In this document: piece after piece, positions 49,164 through 57,572 of the stretch
Layout: each line of letters starts with the position of its first letter
Position numbering within the stretch: position 1 is the first letter of the stretch
DNA from: Streptomyces kurssanovii
GTDB taxonomy: Bacteria; Actinomycetota; Actinomycetes; Streptomycetales; Streptomycetaceae
Assembly: GCF_014649695.1 (NCBI RefSeq)
Contig: NZ_BMTN01000012.1
Span: 62,001 to 126,000, forward strand
DNA length: 64,000 bases
Direction: 5' to 3'
Notes under the pieces: model-generated
The model's input: the letters and a program-made list of their open reading frames with translations, nothing else
What the model was told of the DNA's origin: nothing
The model's database searches: none
Program-made: the position numbers and the translations under genes

Positions 49164-50219
49164 TCAGCGGTCGAAGTCCAACTCCACCTTCGCCGTGGCG
49201 GGATGGGACTGGCAGGCCAGGACGTAGCCGGCTTCTGTCTCCTCCGGCTCCAGTGCGAAGTTGCGGTCCATACGGACCTCGCCCGACACCAGGAACGCCC
49301 GGCACGTACCGCACACGCCGCCCTTGCAGGCGTACGGGGCGTCCGCCCTGCTGCGGAGCACCGTCTCCAGGAGGGACTCCCCTTCCTGCACCGGCCAGCT
49401 CCCCGACCGGCCGTCGAGCGTCGCGGTGAGGGAGGCATGGGCAGGCGCGGCCATCGCGGCGCGCGTCGGTGCGGAGCCGTCATCGACGTGGAAGATCTCC
49501 TGGTGGATGCGGCCGCGGTCCACTCCGAGCCCGCGCAGCGCACGTTCAGCGGCGGTGACCAGTCCGAACGGCCCGCAGAGGAACCACCCGTCCACTTCCG
49601 CGACCGGAAGCAGCGCGGGAAGAAGACCGGTGAGCCGCTGCTGGTCGAGCCTGCCCGACGGCAGACCCGCCTGCTGCTCCTCGCGGGAGAGCACGGTGAC
49701 AAGTTGGAAGCGGTCCGGGAAGCGGTCCTTCAGATCCGCCACCTCTTCGAGGAACATCGTCGAAGCCGCGGTGCGGTCGCTGCGGATGAGGCAGAAGCGG
49801 GCCTCGGGTTCGGTCGCCAGCAGTGTGGCGGCCATCGACAGCACCGGTGTGATGCCGCTGCCGCCCACCACCGCCGCGAAGCGGCCCGGCCGCGGCGGGA
49901 ACAGGAACCGGCCTGCCGGCGGCATGACGTCGACGACGTCACCGACGGACAGCTCCTTGAGGGCATACGTCGAGAACTCGCCGCCGTCGACCAGCCGGAT
50001 CCCGACACGGAGCACGGGGACGCCGCCGGCCGGAGCGGCCGGGGAGCAGATCGAGTACGTGCGGCGGATCTCCGCACCGTCGACGAGCCGGCGCAGCGCG
50101 ATGTGCTGGCCGGGGGTGTGCCGGAAGGTCTCGCGCAGTTCGAGCGGTACGTCGAAGGTGACAGCCACCGAGTCGTCCGTGAGCCGTTCGACCGCGCTGA
50201 CCCGGAGCGGATGGAACAT
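49164..50219 (-). CDS. paaE: Phenylacetyl-CoA epoxidase reductase subunit PaaE
   Basis: A 351-aa ferredoxin-NADP reductase-like protein. FAD motif RTYSICS (53-59), nucleotide-binding GGSGITPVLS near 119 and a C-terminal plant-type [2Fe-2S] domain with Cys298, 303, 306 and 336 (CKGGVCGTC...C). It passes electrons from NADPH to the PaaABC epoxidase. The ATG directly abuts the paaD stop. Confidence 0.95.
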   Translation of the reverse strand: MFHPLRVSAVERLTDDSVAVTFDVPLELRETFRHTPGQHIALRRLVDGAEIRRTYSICSPAAPAGGVPVLRVGIRLVDGGEFSTYALKELSVGDVVDVMPPAGRFLFPPRPGRFAAVVGGSGITPVLSMAATLLATEPEARFCLIRSDRTAASTMFLEEVADLKDRFPDRFQLVTVLSREEQQAGLPSGRLDQQRLTGLLPALLPVAEVDGWFLCGPFGLVTAAERALRGLGVDRGRIHQEIFHVDDGSAPTRAAMAAPAHASLTATLDGRSGSWPVQEGESLLETVLRSRADAPYACKGGVCGTCRAFLVSGEVRMDRNFALEPEETEAGYVLACQSHPATAKVELDFDR

Positions 50220-50738
50220 CTACAACTCCTTGAAGTGGTCGAATGGTTCGCGACAGGTGACGCACCTGCGCAGGGCCTTGCAGGCCGTGGAGGAGAACCT
50301 GCTCAGCAGTTCCGTGTCGGTGGAGCCGCAGTGCGGGCAGCGCACCGAGAGCGTGAGCGGCACGGGCCCGTCCGCCGTGTGGGGACGGGGCGGTGCTATG
50401 CCGAACTCGTCGAGCTTCCGGCGTCCTTCGGCGCTGATGTCGTCGGTCGACCAGGCCGGGGAGAGCACCTTGAACACCGAGACCTGCGTCATCCCGTGTT
50501 CACGGAGAACCTGCTCTATGTCCGACGTCATCGCCTCAATGGCCGGACACCCTGTGTACGTCGGTGTGAGATCGACCTCGACACTGGTGGGGCCGAGCAG
50601 GCGCACGCCGCGGACGACACCGAGATCCTCAAGGGTGAGCACCGGCAGCTCCGGGTCGGGCACCGAACCCGCCAGCCTGCGCAGCTCCGCCTCCAGCGCC
50701 GTATCGGCCCCGGTCTTCCCGGCCGTTCCCGTCACCAT
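50220..50738 (-). CDS. paaD: Phenylacetyl-CoA epoxidase maturation protein PaaD
   Basis: A 172-aa protein with an N-terminal DUF59/MIP18-like domain (LEDLGVVRGVRL, YTGCPAIEAM) and a C-terminal Cys-rich finger (CPHCGSTDTELLSRF, CKALRRCVTC). PaaD is thought to help FeS assembly in the complex. ATG 50738 or GTG 50735 (4-bp overlap with paaC) could be used. Confidence 0.93.
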   Translation of the reverse strand: MVTGTAGKTGADTALEAELRRLAGSVPDPELPVLTLEDLGVVRGVRLLGPTSVEVDLTPTYTGCPAIEAMTSDIEQVLREHGMTQVSVFKVLSPAWSTDDISAEGRRKLDEFGIAPPRPHTADGPVPLTLSVRCPHCGSTDTELLSRFSSTACKALRRCVTCREPFDHFKEL

Positions 50739-51508
50739 GACGCCCCCGGGTGGCTGCGGTGCAGGTGCTGCATCTCGGCGAGCATCCGCCCGAACGACTC
50801 GGTGTGGAGGCCCTGGCGCCCCGCTCCGGCCGACCAGGCGCCCGTGCGGGCTCCGGAGGGAACGGTGAGCGTGGCGCGCTCGAGAACGGCCGTGACGCGC
50901 TCGAGCCAGCGGGCTTCGAGGGCCATCAGATCCACCTCGAGGCCGTCCACCGGCTCGAACATCTCACCCGTGAACCTCCAGAGCGCATCACAGGCACGCT
51001 GCATCCGCTCATGGCTTTCCGCCGTACCGTCGCCGAGCCGGGCGATCCAGTGCTCGGCGTGGTCCTGGTGGTAGGCAACCTCCTTGACGGCCTTGGCAGC
51101 CAGCCCGGCGAACGGGCCGCCCGTGACCGCCAGCTGTCCGTAGAGCAGGTGCTGGTGGACGGAGAAGTAGAACTGGCGCGCGATGGTGTGCGCGAAGTCG
51201 CCGTTCGGCTGCTCGACCAGCTGGAGATTGCGGAAGGAGCGCTCCTCACGCAGGAACGCCAGCTCGTCCTCGTCGCCCACGAGGGACAGCAGCACGCGCG
51301 CCTGCCCCAGCAGGTCGAGGGCGATGTTGGCGAGGGCGACCTCCTCCTCGAGGACCGGTGCGTGCCCGGCCCACTCCCCGAGCCGGTGGGAGAGCACCAG
51401 GGCGTCGTCGCCGAGCGCCAGGGCCGCGGCGGCGGGCACCCCTGAAGCGGTGAGCTCCGTGCTCGAGGTCACCGTCGGGACGGGCTCAGCCGTCGGCGTC
51501 GCGCTCAC
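50732..51508 (-). CDS. paaC: Phenylacetyl-CoA epoxidase structural subunit PaaC
   Basis: A 258-aa ferritin-like subunit (LSHRLGEWAGHAPVLEEE, AVKEVAYHQDHAEHWI). It pairs with PaaA as the non-catalytic structural subunit. The GTG at 51508 overlaps the paaB stop (GTGA). An open extension upstream is the antisense-free shadow of paaB/paaA, not coding. Confidence 0.93.
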   Translation of the reverse strand: MSATPTAEPVPTVTSSTELTASGVPAAAALALGDDALVLSHRLGEWAGHAPVLEEEVALANIALDLLGQARVLLSLVGDEDELAFLREERSFRNLQLVEQPNGDFAHTIARQFYFSVHQHLLYGQLAVTGGPFAGLAAKAVKEVAYHQDHAEHWIARLGDGTAESHERMQRACDALWRFTGEMFEPVDGLEVDLMALEARWLERVTAVLERATLTVPSGARTGAWSAGAGRQGLHTESFGRMLAEMQHLHRSHPGASW

Positions 51509-51795
51509 AGGTGCTTCACCCCTTCCGGGATCTCGTAGAAGGTGGGGTGCCGGTACGGCTTGTCGGCGGACGGTTCGAAGAAGGGGTCCTTCTCGTCCGG
51601 TGAGGAGGCCGTGATCGAGGTGGAGGGCACCACCCAGATCGAGACGCCCTCGCTGCGCCGGGTGTAGAGATCGCGGGCGTTGCGCAGGGCCATCTCCGCG
51701 TCCGGCGCGTGAAGGCTTCCTGCGTGGGTGTGGGACAGCCCACGGCGCGAGCGCACGAAGACCTCCCACAGCGGCCATTCGGTCGAGTTGCTCAT
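51505..51795 (-). CDS. paaB: Phenylacetyl-CoA epoxidase subunit PaaB
   Basis: A 96-aa protein with [20 protein letters not shown] and the C-terminal [11 protein letters not shown] typical of PaaB, which bridges PaaAC heterodimers. It overlaps paaA by 4 bp (ATGA) and paaC by 4 bp. Confidence 0.95.
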   Translation of the reverse strand: MSNSTEWPLWEVFVRSRRGLSHTHAGSLHAPDAEMALRNARDLYTRRSEGVSIWVVPSTSITASSPDEKDPFFEPSADKPYRHPTFYEIPEGVKHL

Positions 51796-52760
51796 GCCGT
51801 CGCCTCCACGGACTCGGTGTGCTGTGCTGCCTGGTGCTTCTCCGCGTAAGCGGCGGCGGCGTCCCTGACCCAGGCTCCCTCTTCATGAGCTCGCCGGCGC
51901 TGGTCGATCCGCTGTTCGTTGCAGGGGCCGTTGCCCTTGAGGACGGCCTGGAACTCCGCCCAGTCGATGGCGCCGAAGTCGTGGTGCCCGCGCTCCTCGT
52001 TCCACCGCAGATCCGGGTCGGGGAGGGTGAGACCCAGTGACTCGGCCTGGGGAACACAGATGTCCACGAAGCGCTGGCGCAGCTCGTCGTTCGAATGCCG
52101 CTTGATCTTCCAGGCCATGGACTGTGCCGAGTGTGCCGAGGCGTCGTCCGGCGGGCCGAACATCATCAGCGACGGCCACCACCAGCGGTCCACGGCGTCC
52201 TGCGCCATCGCGTGCTGCTCGGGCGTCCCGCGGGACAGGGTGAGCAGCAGCTCGTAACCCTGACGCTGGTGGAACGACTCCTCCTTGCAGATCCGCACCA
52301 TGGCACGGGCGTAGGGCCCGTAGGAGCAGCGGCAGAGCGGCACCTGGTTGGTGATCGCCGCCCCGTCCACAAGCCATCCGATCGCGCCGACGTCGGCCCA
52401 GGTCAGCGTGGGGTAATTGAAGATCGAGGAGTACTTCTGGCGGCCGGTGTGGAGCTTGTCGAGCAGTTCGTCGCGGCTGGTGCCCAGCGTCTCGGCGGCG
52501 CTGTACAGGTAGAGGCCGTGGCCGGCTTCGTCCTGGACCTTGGCCATCAGGATCGCCTTGCGGCGCAGCGACGGCGCACGCGTGATCCAGTTCGCCTCGG
52601 GCTGCATCCCGATGATTTCCGAGTGCGCGTGCTGAGCCATCTGGCGGACCAGCGTCGCGCGGTACGCCTCCGGCATCCAGTCACGAGGCTCGATCCGCTC
52701 GTCGGCGGCCACGGCAGCGTCGAACGCCGCCTCGTACGCATCCGCAGTCACTGCCGTCAT
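51792..52760 (-). CDS. paaA: Phenylacetyl-CoA epoxidase catalytic subunit PaaA
   Basis: A 322-aa di-iron oxygenase subunit. Ferritin-like iron ligands are in [20 protein letters not shown] and [15 protein letters not shown]. It epoxidises phenylacetyl-CoA at the ring 1,2 position. It is first in paaABCDE. A PaaR-type palindrome lies 17 bp before its ATG. The operon lacks paaK, paaG and paaJ within this window; paaN and paaH are 3-6 kb away. Confidence 0.96.
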   Translation of the reverse strand: MTAVTADAYEAAFDAAVAADERIEPRDWMPEAYRATLVRQMAQHAHSEIIGMQPEANWITRAPSLRRKAILMAKVQDEAGHGLYLYSAAETLGTSRDELLDKLHTGRQKYSSIFNYPTLTWADVGAIGWLVDGAAITNQVPLCRCSYGPYARAMVRICKEESFHQRQGYELLLTLSRGTPEQHAMAQDAVDRWWWPSLMMFGPPDDASAHSAQSMAWKIKRHSNDELRQRFVDICVPQAESLGLTLPDPDLRWNEERGHHDFGAIDWAEFQAVLKGNGPCNEQRIDQRRRAHEEGAWVRDAAAAYAEKHQAAQHTESVEATA

Positions 52761-52776
52761 CCGGACTCCCCTACCG

Positions 52777-52790
52777 ACCGATCGTTCGGT
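52777..52790. promoter_or_regulatory. PaaR-type operator at the paaA promoter
   Basis: ACCGATCGTTCGGT fits ACCGNNCGNNCGGT, the core of the PaaR site known in Corynebacterium. Read on the minus strand, the 19 bp around it are identical to the paaN/paaH site. It lies 17 bp upstream of paaA. Confidence 0.7.
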
Positions 52791-52835
52791 TCATCGGCTT
52801 CAATGGTCGGTCGGCGGCCCGTAGGGTGTCAACCC

Positions 52836-52844
52836 TGTGGATAA
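52836..52844 (-). promoter_or_regulatory. DnaA box
   Basis: TGTGGATAA, the reverse of the perfect box TTATCCACA, in the divergent paaA/DUF5819 gap. Confidence 0.5.
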
Positions 52845-52874
52845 CCGAGGTGACCGACGGGGATCGGGGCGGGG

Positions 52875-53819
52875 ATGGACTCCTACGAGGACGAGGAAGG
52901 CAAAGGCACCGGTTTTCCGGGTGCCGGACCGCGTCCGCTTCCCCCCGCCCGACAGCCGGAAGGCGGCCGTCCGCACGACCGCCGTGAGAGCTGGCCGATA
53001 GCCCGGCTCCAGCCTCCCCCTGGCATCGCCGCAGGCCATGCGGGGGTACCGGGGCCCGCAGACCCTGCGGAACCTCCTGGTCAGCAGGGCCCTGCCGACT
53101 CCGCCGGTGCCGCCCCCGCTCCGACGGAGCCGGCTGCCTCCGTCGGAGGAATTGCCGGGCTGTCCCTCCCGTACCAGGTGGCGGCGGCCCTCTCGCTCGC
53201 GCTGATCGCGGCGGTGGCCTGCACCCACCTGGCGATGGTCTTCCTCCACGTCGCCCCGTCCAACACCGTGACGAAGAAGCACGGCGAGGTGGTGGACGCC
53301 TGGGTCTATCCCGAGTTCGAGCAGAACTGGAAGCTCTTCGCCCCCAACCCGCTCCAGCAGAACATCGCCGTTCAGGTGCGTGCCCAGTACACGACCGACG
53401 ACGGCAGCCGCCGCACCAGCGACTGGATCGACCTTTCCGCGGAGGACGGTGCGGCGATCCGCGGCAACCCTCTCCCGAGCCATCTCCACCAGAACCAGCT
53501 CCGCCGGGCCTGGGACTTCTACGTGGGCTCCCACGACACCGGTGACAGTCCCAGCGGGCTGCGCGGCCGGCTCTCGGAGAGCTACATCCGCCGCATCGTC
53601 ATGCTGCGCCTCGAGCGGCACGACCTCGGTGGTCCCGTCGAGCGCATCCAGCTCCGCGCCTCGACGACATCGATCGAGGCCCCTCGGTGGAGCGACGAGA
53701 AGATCGACACCCGGCCCGTCCACCGCGAGCTGCCGTGGTGGACGGTCACCGCGGCGGATCTGCCCGGAGGCGCCGACAACAAGGACCGCGCCACCGGCCG
53801 GACGGAGGCGGCGCGGTGA
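52875..53819 (+). CDS. DUF5819 family membrane protein
   Basis: A 314-aa protein. The first 95 residues are Pro/Gly-rich. One helix (YQVAAALSLALIAAVACTHLA) is followed by an extracytoplasmic domain with the DUF5819 signature (YPEFEQNWKLFAPNPLQQN). It overlaps the HTTM gene by 4 bp. DUF5819/HTTM pairs resemble the SdpA/SdpB pair of Bacillus in architecture; the function in Streptomyces is unknown. Confidence 0.85.
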   Translation: MDSYEDEEGKGTGFPGAGPRPLPPARQPEGGRPHDRRESWPIARLQPPPGIAAGHAGVPGPADPAEPPGQQGPADSAGAAPAPTEPAASVGGIAGLSLPYQVAAALSLALIAAVACTHLAMVFLHVAPSNTVTKKHGEVVDAWVYPEFEQNWKLFAPNPLQQNIAVQVRAQYTTDDGSRRTSDWIDLSAEDGAAIRGNPLPSHLHQNQLRRAWDFYVGSHDTGDSPSGLRGRLSESYIRRIVMLRLERHDLGGPVERIQLRASTTSIEAPRWSDEKIDTRPVHRELPWWTVTAADLPGGADNKDRATGRTEAAR

Positions 53820-54994
53820 AGCACGCCCAGGAGCGCAGGCTCGCCCGCGCCGTCCAGCGGGTCACCGTCACGGCACTCGGCCCGTACCAGAGCGCCGTCG
53901 TCCGAATCGGGTTCGGTGCGACCTGGCTGCTGTTCCTGCTGTCCGAGTTCCCCCACCGGCACGACCTCTACGGACCCGACGGTCCGTGGAGCTGGGACAT
54001 GGGCAAGGAGCTGATCGCGGACAACGAGGCGTTCAGCGTGCTCCTGTGGTCCGACAGCACCCTGTGGTTCGAAGTCGTCTACGGCGTCGGTGTGCTGTCC
54101 AGCCTGCTCATGGTGCTCGGCTGGCGTACCCGCGCCGTGTCCGTGCTGTTCATGATCGGTGTGCTGTCCCTGCAGAACCGGTCGATCTTCGTGGGCGACG
54201 GCGGCGACAACGTCGTCCACCTCATGGCCGTCTACCTGGTGATGACGCGCTGCGCACAGGTCTGGTCCGTGGACGCGCGGCGTGCGGCACGCCCTTCCGC
54301 GAGGGACCGTACGGGACCGGTCCTGTGGGCCGTGCTGGGCGCCCTGCTCTTCGTGGAAACGATCGTGGGCAGAGCCGGCGGGGAATCATGGATCATGGTC
54401 CTGCTGTGGGGGGTGTGGACGGCACAGGGCTTGTGGTGGGCCCTGAACCGTTACGCGCCGGACAGCGAGCCCCGCACCTTGCTGGACGTCCTGGCGAACC
54501 TCGTCCACAACGCCGCCCTCGCCGTGACCATGGCCGAGGTCTGCGTGATCTACGCGACCGCCGGGTGGTACAAGATCCAGGGTTCACGCTGGCAGGACGG
54601 CACCGCCCTGTACTACCCGCTCAAGCTGGACTACTTCGCTCCCTGGCCGGCGCTCTCCGGGCTCCTGGCGTCCGGCGGGGTGGTGGTCATGCTGCTCACC
54701 TACGGCACCGTCATCGTGCAGGTGGCCTTCCCCTTCACCCTGTTCAACCGGCGCGTCAAGAACGTGCTGTTGGTGATCATGATGCTCGAGCACGCCGGCA
54801 TCGCCGTACTGCTGGGCCTGCCCTTCTTCTCGATGGCGATGATCGCGGCGGACGCCGTGTTCCTGCCGACCGGCTTCCTGATCGGCCTGGGCGCCCTGGT
54901 GGTGCGCAGACGGGACCGGCTGCTGGCAGGCAGCGCCATTCCGTCCCAGCTGAGGCGCGGAAGCGAGGAACAGCCCCGTACGCTCGTCGGGTGA
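53816..54994 (+). CDS. HTTM-domain membrane protein (SdpB-like)
   Basis: A 392-aa protein with about eight helices. HTTM hallmarks are an N-terminal VVRIGFGATWLLFLLSE segment, NRSIFVGDGGDNVVHLM and a late GWYKIQGSRWQDGTALYY. HTTM proteins relate to vitamin-K gamma-carboxylase. The GTG overlaps the DUF5819 stop; its own stop overlaps the methyltransferase GTG, so three genes are coupled. Confidence 0.87.
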   Translation: MKHAQERRLARAVQRVTVTALGPYQSAVVRIGFGATWLLFLLSEFPHRHDLYGPDGPWSWDMGKELIADNEAFSVLLWSDSTLWFEVVYGVGVLSSLLMVLGWRTRAVSVLFMIGVLSLQNRSIFVGDGGDNVVHLMAVYLVMTRCAQVWSVDARRAARPSARDRTGPVLWAVLGALLFVETIVGRAGGESWIMVLLWGVWTAQGLWWALNRYAPDSEPRTLLDVLANLVHNAALAVTMAEVCVIYATAGWYKIQGSRWQDGTALYYPLKLDYFAPWPALSGLLASGGVVVMLLTYGTVIVQVAFPFTLFNRRVKNVLLVIMMLEHAGIAVLLGLPFFSMAMIAADAVFLPTGFLIGLGALVVRRRDRLLAGSAIPSQLRRGSEEQPRTLVG

Positions 54995-55650
54995 GCACCA
55001 CCGAAGAACCGCTGCAGTACGACGAGGGCTACGCCCCCGAGGTCGGCGTCGGCCCCCACCCGCTGCCCTGGCCGCAGGGCGAGCGCTACGACCCCGAACT
55101 GCTGGCCGGGGGCGACCGCCGCAACGTCGTGGACCGGTACCGCTACTGGACCCGCGAGGCGATCGTCGCCGACCTGGACACCCGCAGGCACGGGTTCCAT
55201 GTGGCCGTGGAGAATTGGGGCCACGACTTCAACATCGGCTCCGTGGTGCGCACCGCCAACGCGTTCCTGGCCAGGGAGATCCACATCGTCGGACGCAGGC
55301 GCTGGAACAGGCGCGGCGCGATGGTCACCGACCGGTACCAGCATGTGCGGCATCATCCGGACACGGCCTCGCTGACCGAGTGGGCGGCCGCGGAGGACCT
55401 GCCGATCATCGGCATCGACAATCTGCCGGGGGCCGTGCCCATCGAGCGGACCGAGCTGCCGCGCCGGTGCGTGCTTCTCTTCGGCCAGGAGGGCCCGGGC
55501 CTCACTGAGGATGCCCGCAAGCACGCGTCCATGGTGTGCTCGATCGCGCAGTTCGGTTCGACGCGGTCCATCAACGCGGGTGCGGCGGCCGCCATCGCGA
55601 TGCATGCCTGGGTGCAGCGGTACGCCGATGTACCGGCTCCGCAGGAATGA
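54991..55650 (+). CDS. SpoU/TrmH-family RNA methyltransferase
   Basis: A 219-aa SPOUT methyltransferase. Motif 1 is ENWGHDFNIGSVVRTANAF, motif 2 LLFGQEGPGLT and motif 3 STRSINAGAAAAIAMHAW, which form the knotted AdoMet site. It 2'-O-methylates a ribose in tRNA or rRNA; the target is not deducible. Confidence 0.9.
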   Translation: MSTTEEPLQYDEGYAPEVGVGPHPLPWPQGERYDPELLAGGDRRNVVDRYRYWTREAIVADLDTRRHGFHVAVENWGHDFNIGSVVRTANAFLAREIHIVGRRRWNRRGAMVTDRYQHVRHHPDTASLTEWAAAEDLPIIGIDNLPGAVPIERTELPRRCVLLFGQEGPGLTEDARKHASMVCSIAQFGSTRSINAGAAAAIAMHAWVQRYADVPAPQE

Positions 55651-55737
55651 CAGCCGCTTCCCTCTTGAGAGCCCGCGGGACGGGGTGACCTTCCCGCCCG
55701 CCGGACCTGTGCTGCGCCGCTCGGGGCCGCGGCGGAG

Positions 55738-55766
55738 GGACTGCGGGGTGCGGGCCCCGCAGTCCC
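55738..55766. terminator. Terminator between TrmH-like gene and paaN
   Basis: GGACTGCGGGG and CCCCGCAGTCC pair around TGCGGG between two convergent genes. No T-run. Confidence 0.65.
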
Positions 55767-55773
55767 GTACCCG

Positions 55774-57450
55774 TCAGGCCTGGCGGCGGACCTCCACCAC
55801 ACGGAAGCGGTTGGCGACGAACGCGGCGTCGCACAGGGCCGCGTTCGCGGCGGGGTTGCCGCCGGAGCCGTGGAAGTCGGAGAACGCGGCGGTCTGGTTG
55901 ACGTACACCCCGCCGGTCAGGTTCAACGAGAGCTGCGCGGACTCCTCGAAACAGACGTCCTCGATCGCGCGCTCCGTCTCCGTGGACGTGGTGTACGCCC
56001 CGACTGTCATCGCACCCTTCTCGCGGACCGTGCGGCGCAGAAGATCCAGGGCGTCGGCCGTGGAGTCCACGGCCACCACGAAGGAGACCGGACCGAAGCA
56101 CTCGGAGAGATATGCGGGCTCGGTGTCCGCCGACTCCCAGTACTTACGGGCGCCGTCGAGCTTCACGATCACGGGTGTCCGTACCGTCGCGCCCGGGAAG
56201 TCGGGGTTGGGCACCTCCCGAGACTCGAGAGCCACCTCGCCCAGGTCGGCCGCCGCCTCGAGCCGCGCCTTCACATCGGGGTTGACGAGGGCGCCCAGCA
56301 GCGCGTTCGCCCGGGCGTCGTCGCCGAGCAGACCACCCACGGCGGCGGCCAGGTCCGCGGCCACCTCGTCGTAGCTCTTGGGGCCCGACTCGGTGGTGAT
56401 GCCGTCCCTGGGGATCAACACGTTCTGCGGGGTGGTGCACATCTGGCCGCTGTACAGGGACAGGGAGAAGGCCAGGTTGGACAGCATTCCCTTGTAGTCG
56501 TCGGTGGAGTCGATGACGATCGTGTTGACGCCGGCCTTCTCCGTGTATACCTGCGCCTGACGGGCGTTGGCCTCCAGCCACTCGCCGAAGGCAGTGGACC
56601 CCGTGTAGTCGATGATCTTGATTTCGGGACGCGTCGCGAGGATCTTCGCGATGCCCTCGTCCGGGCGCTCGACGGCGAGGCAGACCAGGTTCGGGTCGAA
56701 GCCCGCCTCGGCGAGCACCTCGCGGGCCACCTTCACGGTGAGGGCCAGCGGGAGTACGGCCCGGGGGTGCGGCTTCACCAGGACCGGGTTGCCCGTGGCC
56801 AGGGAGGCGAAGAGGCCCGGGTAGCCGTTCCACGTCGGGAAGGTGTTGCAGCCGATCATCAGCGCGATGCCACGACCGGCGGTCGTGAACGTCTTGCGCA
56901 GCTGAAGCGGGTCGCGCTTGCCCTGCGGCTTGGACCAGTCAGCGGCGGCGGGGGTGCGGGTCTGCTCCGCGTACGCGTACGCCACGGCCTCCAGGCCGCG
57001 GTCCTGGGCGTGCGGGCCGCCGGCCTGGAACGCCATCATGAAGGCCTGCCCGCTGGTGTGCATCACCGCGTGCGCGAACTCATGGGTGCGGGCGCTGATC
57101 CGGGAGAGGATCTCCAGGCAGACAAGGGCGCGCGTCTCGGGGCCGGCCTCGCGCCAGCCCGCCATCCCGGCGCGCATCGCGGGCAGCAGTACGTCCAGGT
57201 CCGGGTGCGGATACTCGATCCCCAGCTCCGGTCCGTACGGAGAGACCTCGCCGCCGGTCCAGCCGTCGGTGCCGGGCTGGTCCAGGTCGAAACGGGAGCC
57301 CCGAAGTGCCTCGAAGGCGGCCAGGCCGTCGGCGGGCGCGCTCTCGCCGTACGCCTTGGGGTGCTCGGGATGCGGAGACCAGTACGCCCGTGTACGGATC
57401 ACCTCGAGGGCCTGGTCGAGCGTGGGCCGGTGGGTCTCGGTCAGCTGCAT
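55774..57450 (-). CDS. paaN: Phenylacetic acid degradation aldehyde dehydrogenase PaaN
   Basis: A 558-aa ALDH-superfamily protein. Nucleotide-binding and catalytic segments include IGCNTFPTWNGYPGL, DYTGSTAFGEWLEANA and the nucleophile region LYSGQMCTTPQNV. It lacks the C-terminal hydratase domain found in E. coli PaaZ (681 aa), so ring opening would need a separate hydrolase. The ATG at 57450 follows GAGGAG. It diverges from paaH across a PaaR-type site. Confidence 0.92.
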   Translation of the reverse strand: MQLTETHRPTLDQALEVIRTRAYWSPHPEHPKAYGESAPADGLAAFEALRGSRFDLDQPGTDGWTGGEVSPYGPELGIEYPHPDLDVLLPAMRAGMAGWREAGPETRALVCLEILSRISARTHEFAHAVMHTSGQAFMMAFQAGGPHAQDRGLEAVAYAYAEQTRTPAAADWSKPQGKRDPLQLRKTFTTAGRGIALMIGCNTFPTWNGYPGLFASLATGNPVLVKPHPRAVLPLALTVKVAREVLAEAGFDPNLVCLAVERPDEGIAKILATRPEIKIIDYTGSTAFGEWLEANARQAQVYTEKAGVNTIVIDSTDDYKGMLSNLAFSLSLYSGQMCTTPQNVLIPRDGITTESGPKSYDEVAADLAAAVGGLLGDDARANALLGALVNPDVKARLEAAADLGEVALESREVPNPDFPGATVRTPVIVKLDGARKYWESADTEPAYLSECFGPVSFVVAVDSTADALDLLRRTVREKGAMTVGAYTTSTETERAIEDVCFEESAQLSLNLTGGVYVNQTAAFSDFHGSGGNPAANAALCDAAFVANRFRVVEVRRQA

Positions 57451-57503
57451 GCGGACCAACTCCTCGTCGAGCTGGGCAGGGGAGTGATGACAGAGTTAGA
57501 GTA

Positions 57504-57517
57504 ACCGAACGATCGGT
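57504..57517. promoter_or_regulatory. PaaR-type operator between paaN and paaH
   Basis: ACCGAACGATCGGT matches ACCGNNCGNNCGGT exactly. It lies midway in the divergent gap. With flanks it is identical over 19 bp to the site at paaA. Confidence 0.72.
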
Positions 57518-57541
57518 CGGTACAAGGGGGCCTGTCGAACC

Positions 57542-57550
57542 TGTGGACAA
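57542..57550 (-). promoter_or_regulatory. DnaA box
   Basis: TGTGGACAA, reverse of the perfect TTGTCCACA, lying just before the paaH ribosome-binding site. Confidence 0.5.
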
Positions 57551-57572
57551 CTCATCGGGGAGGATCGCCTCC

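Noticed and set aside
50732-52057. 441-aa version of PaaC
   Set aside because: The upstream 183 codons are an out-of-frame reading of paaB and paaA; the GTGA overlap at 51508 gives the normal 258-aa PaaC.
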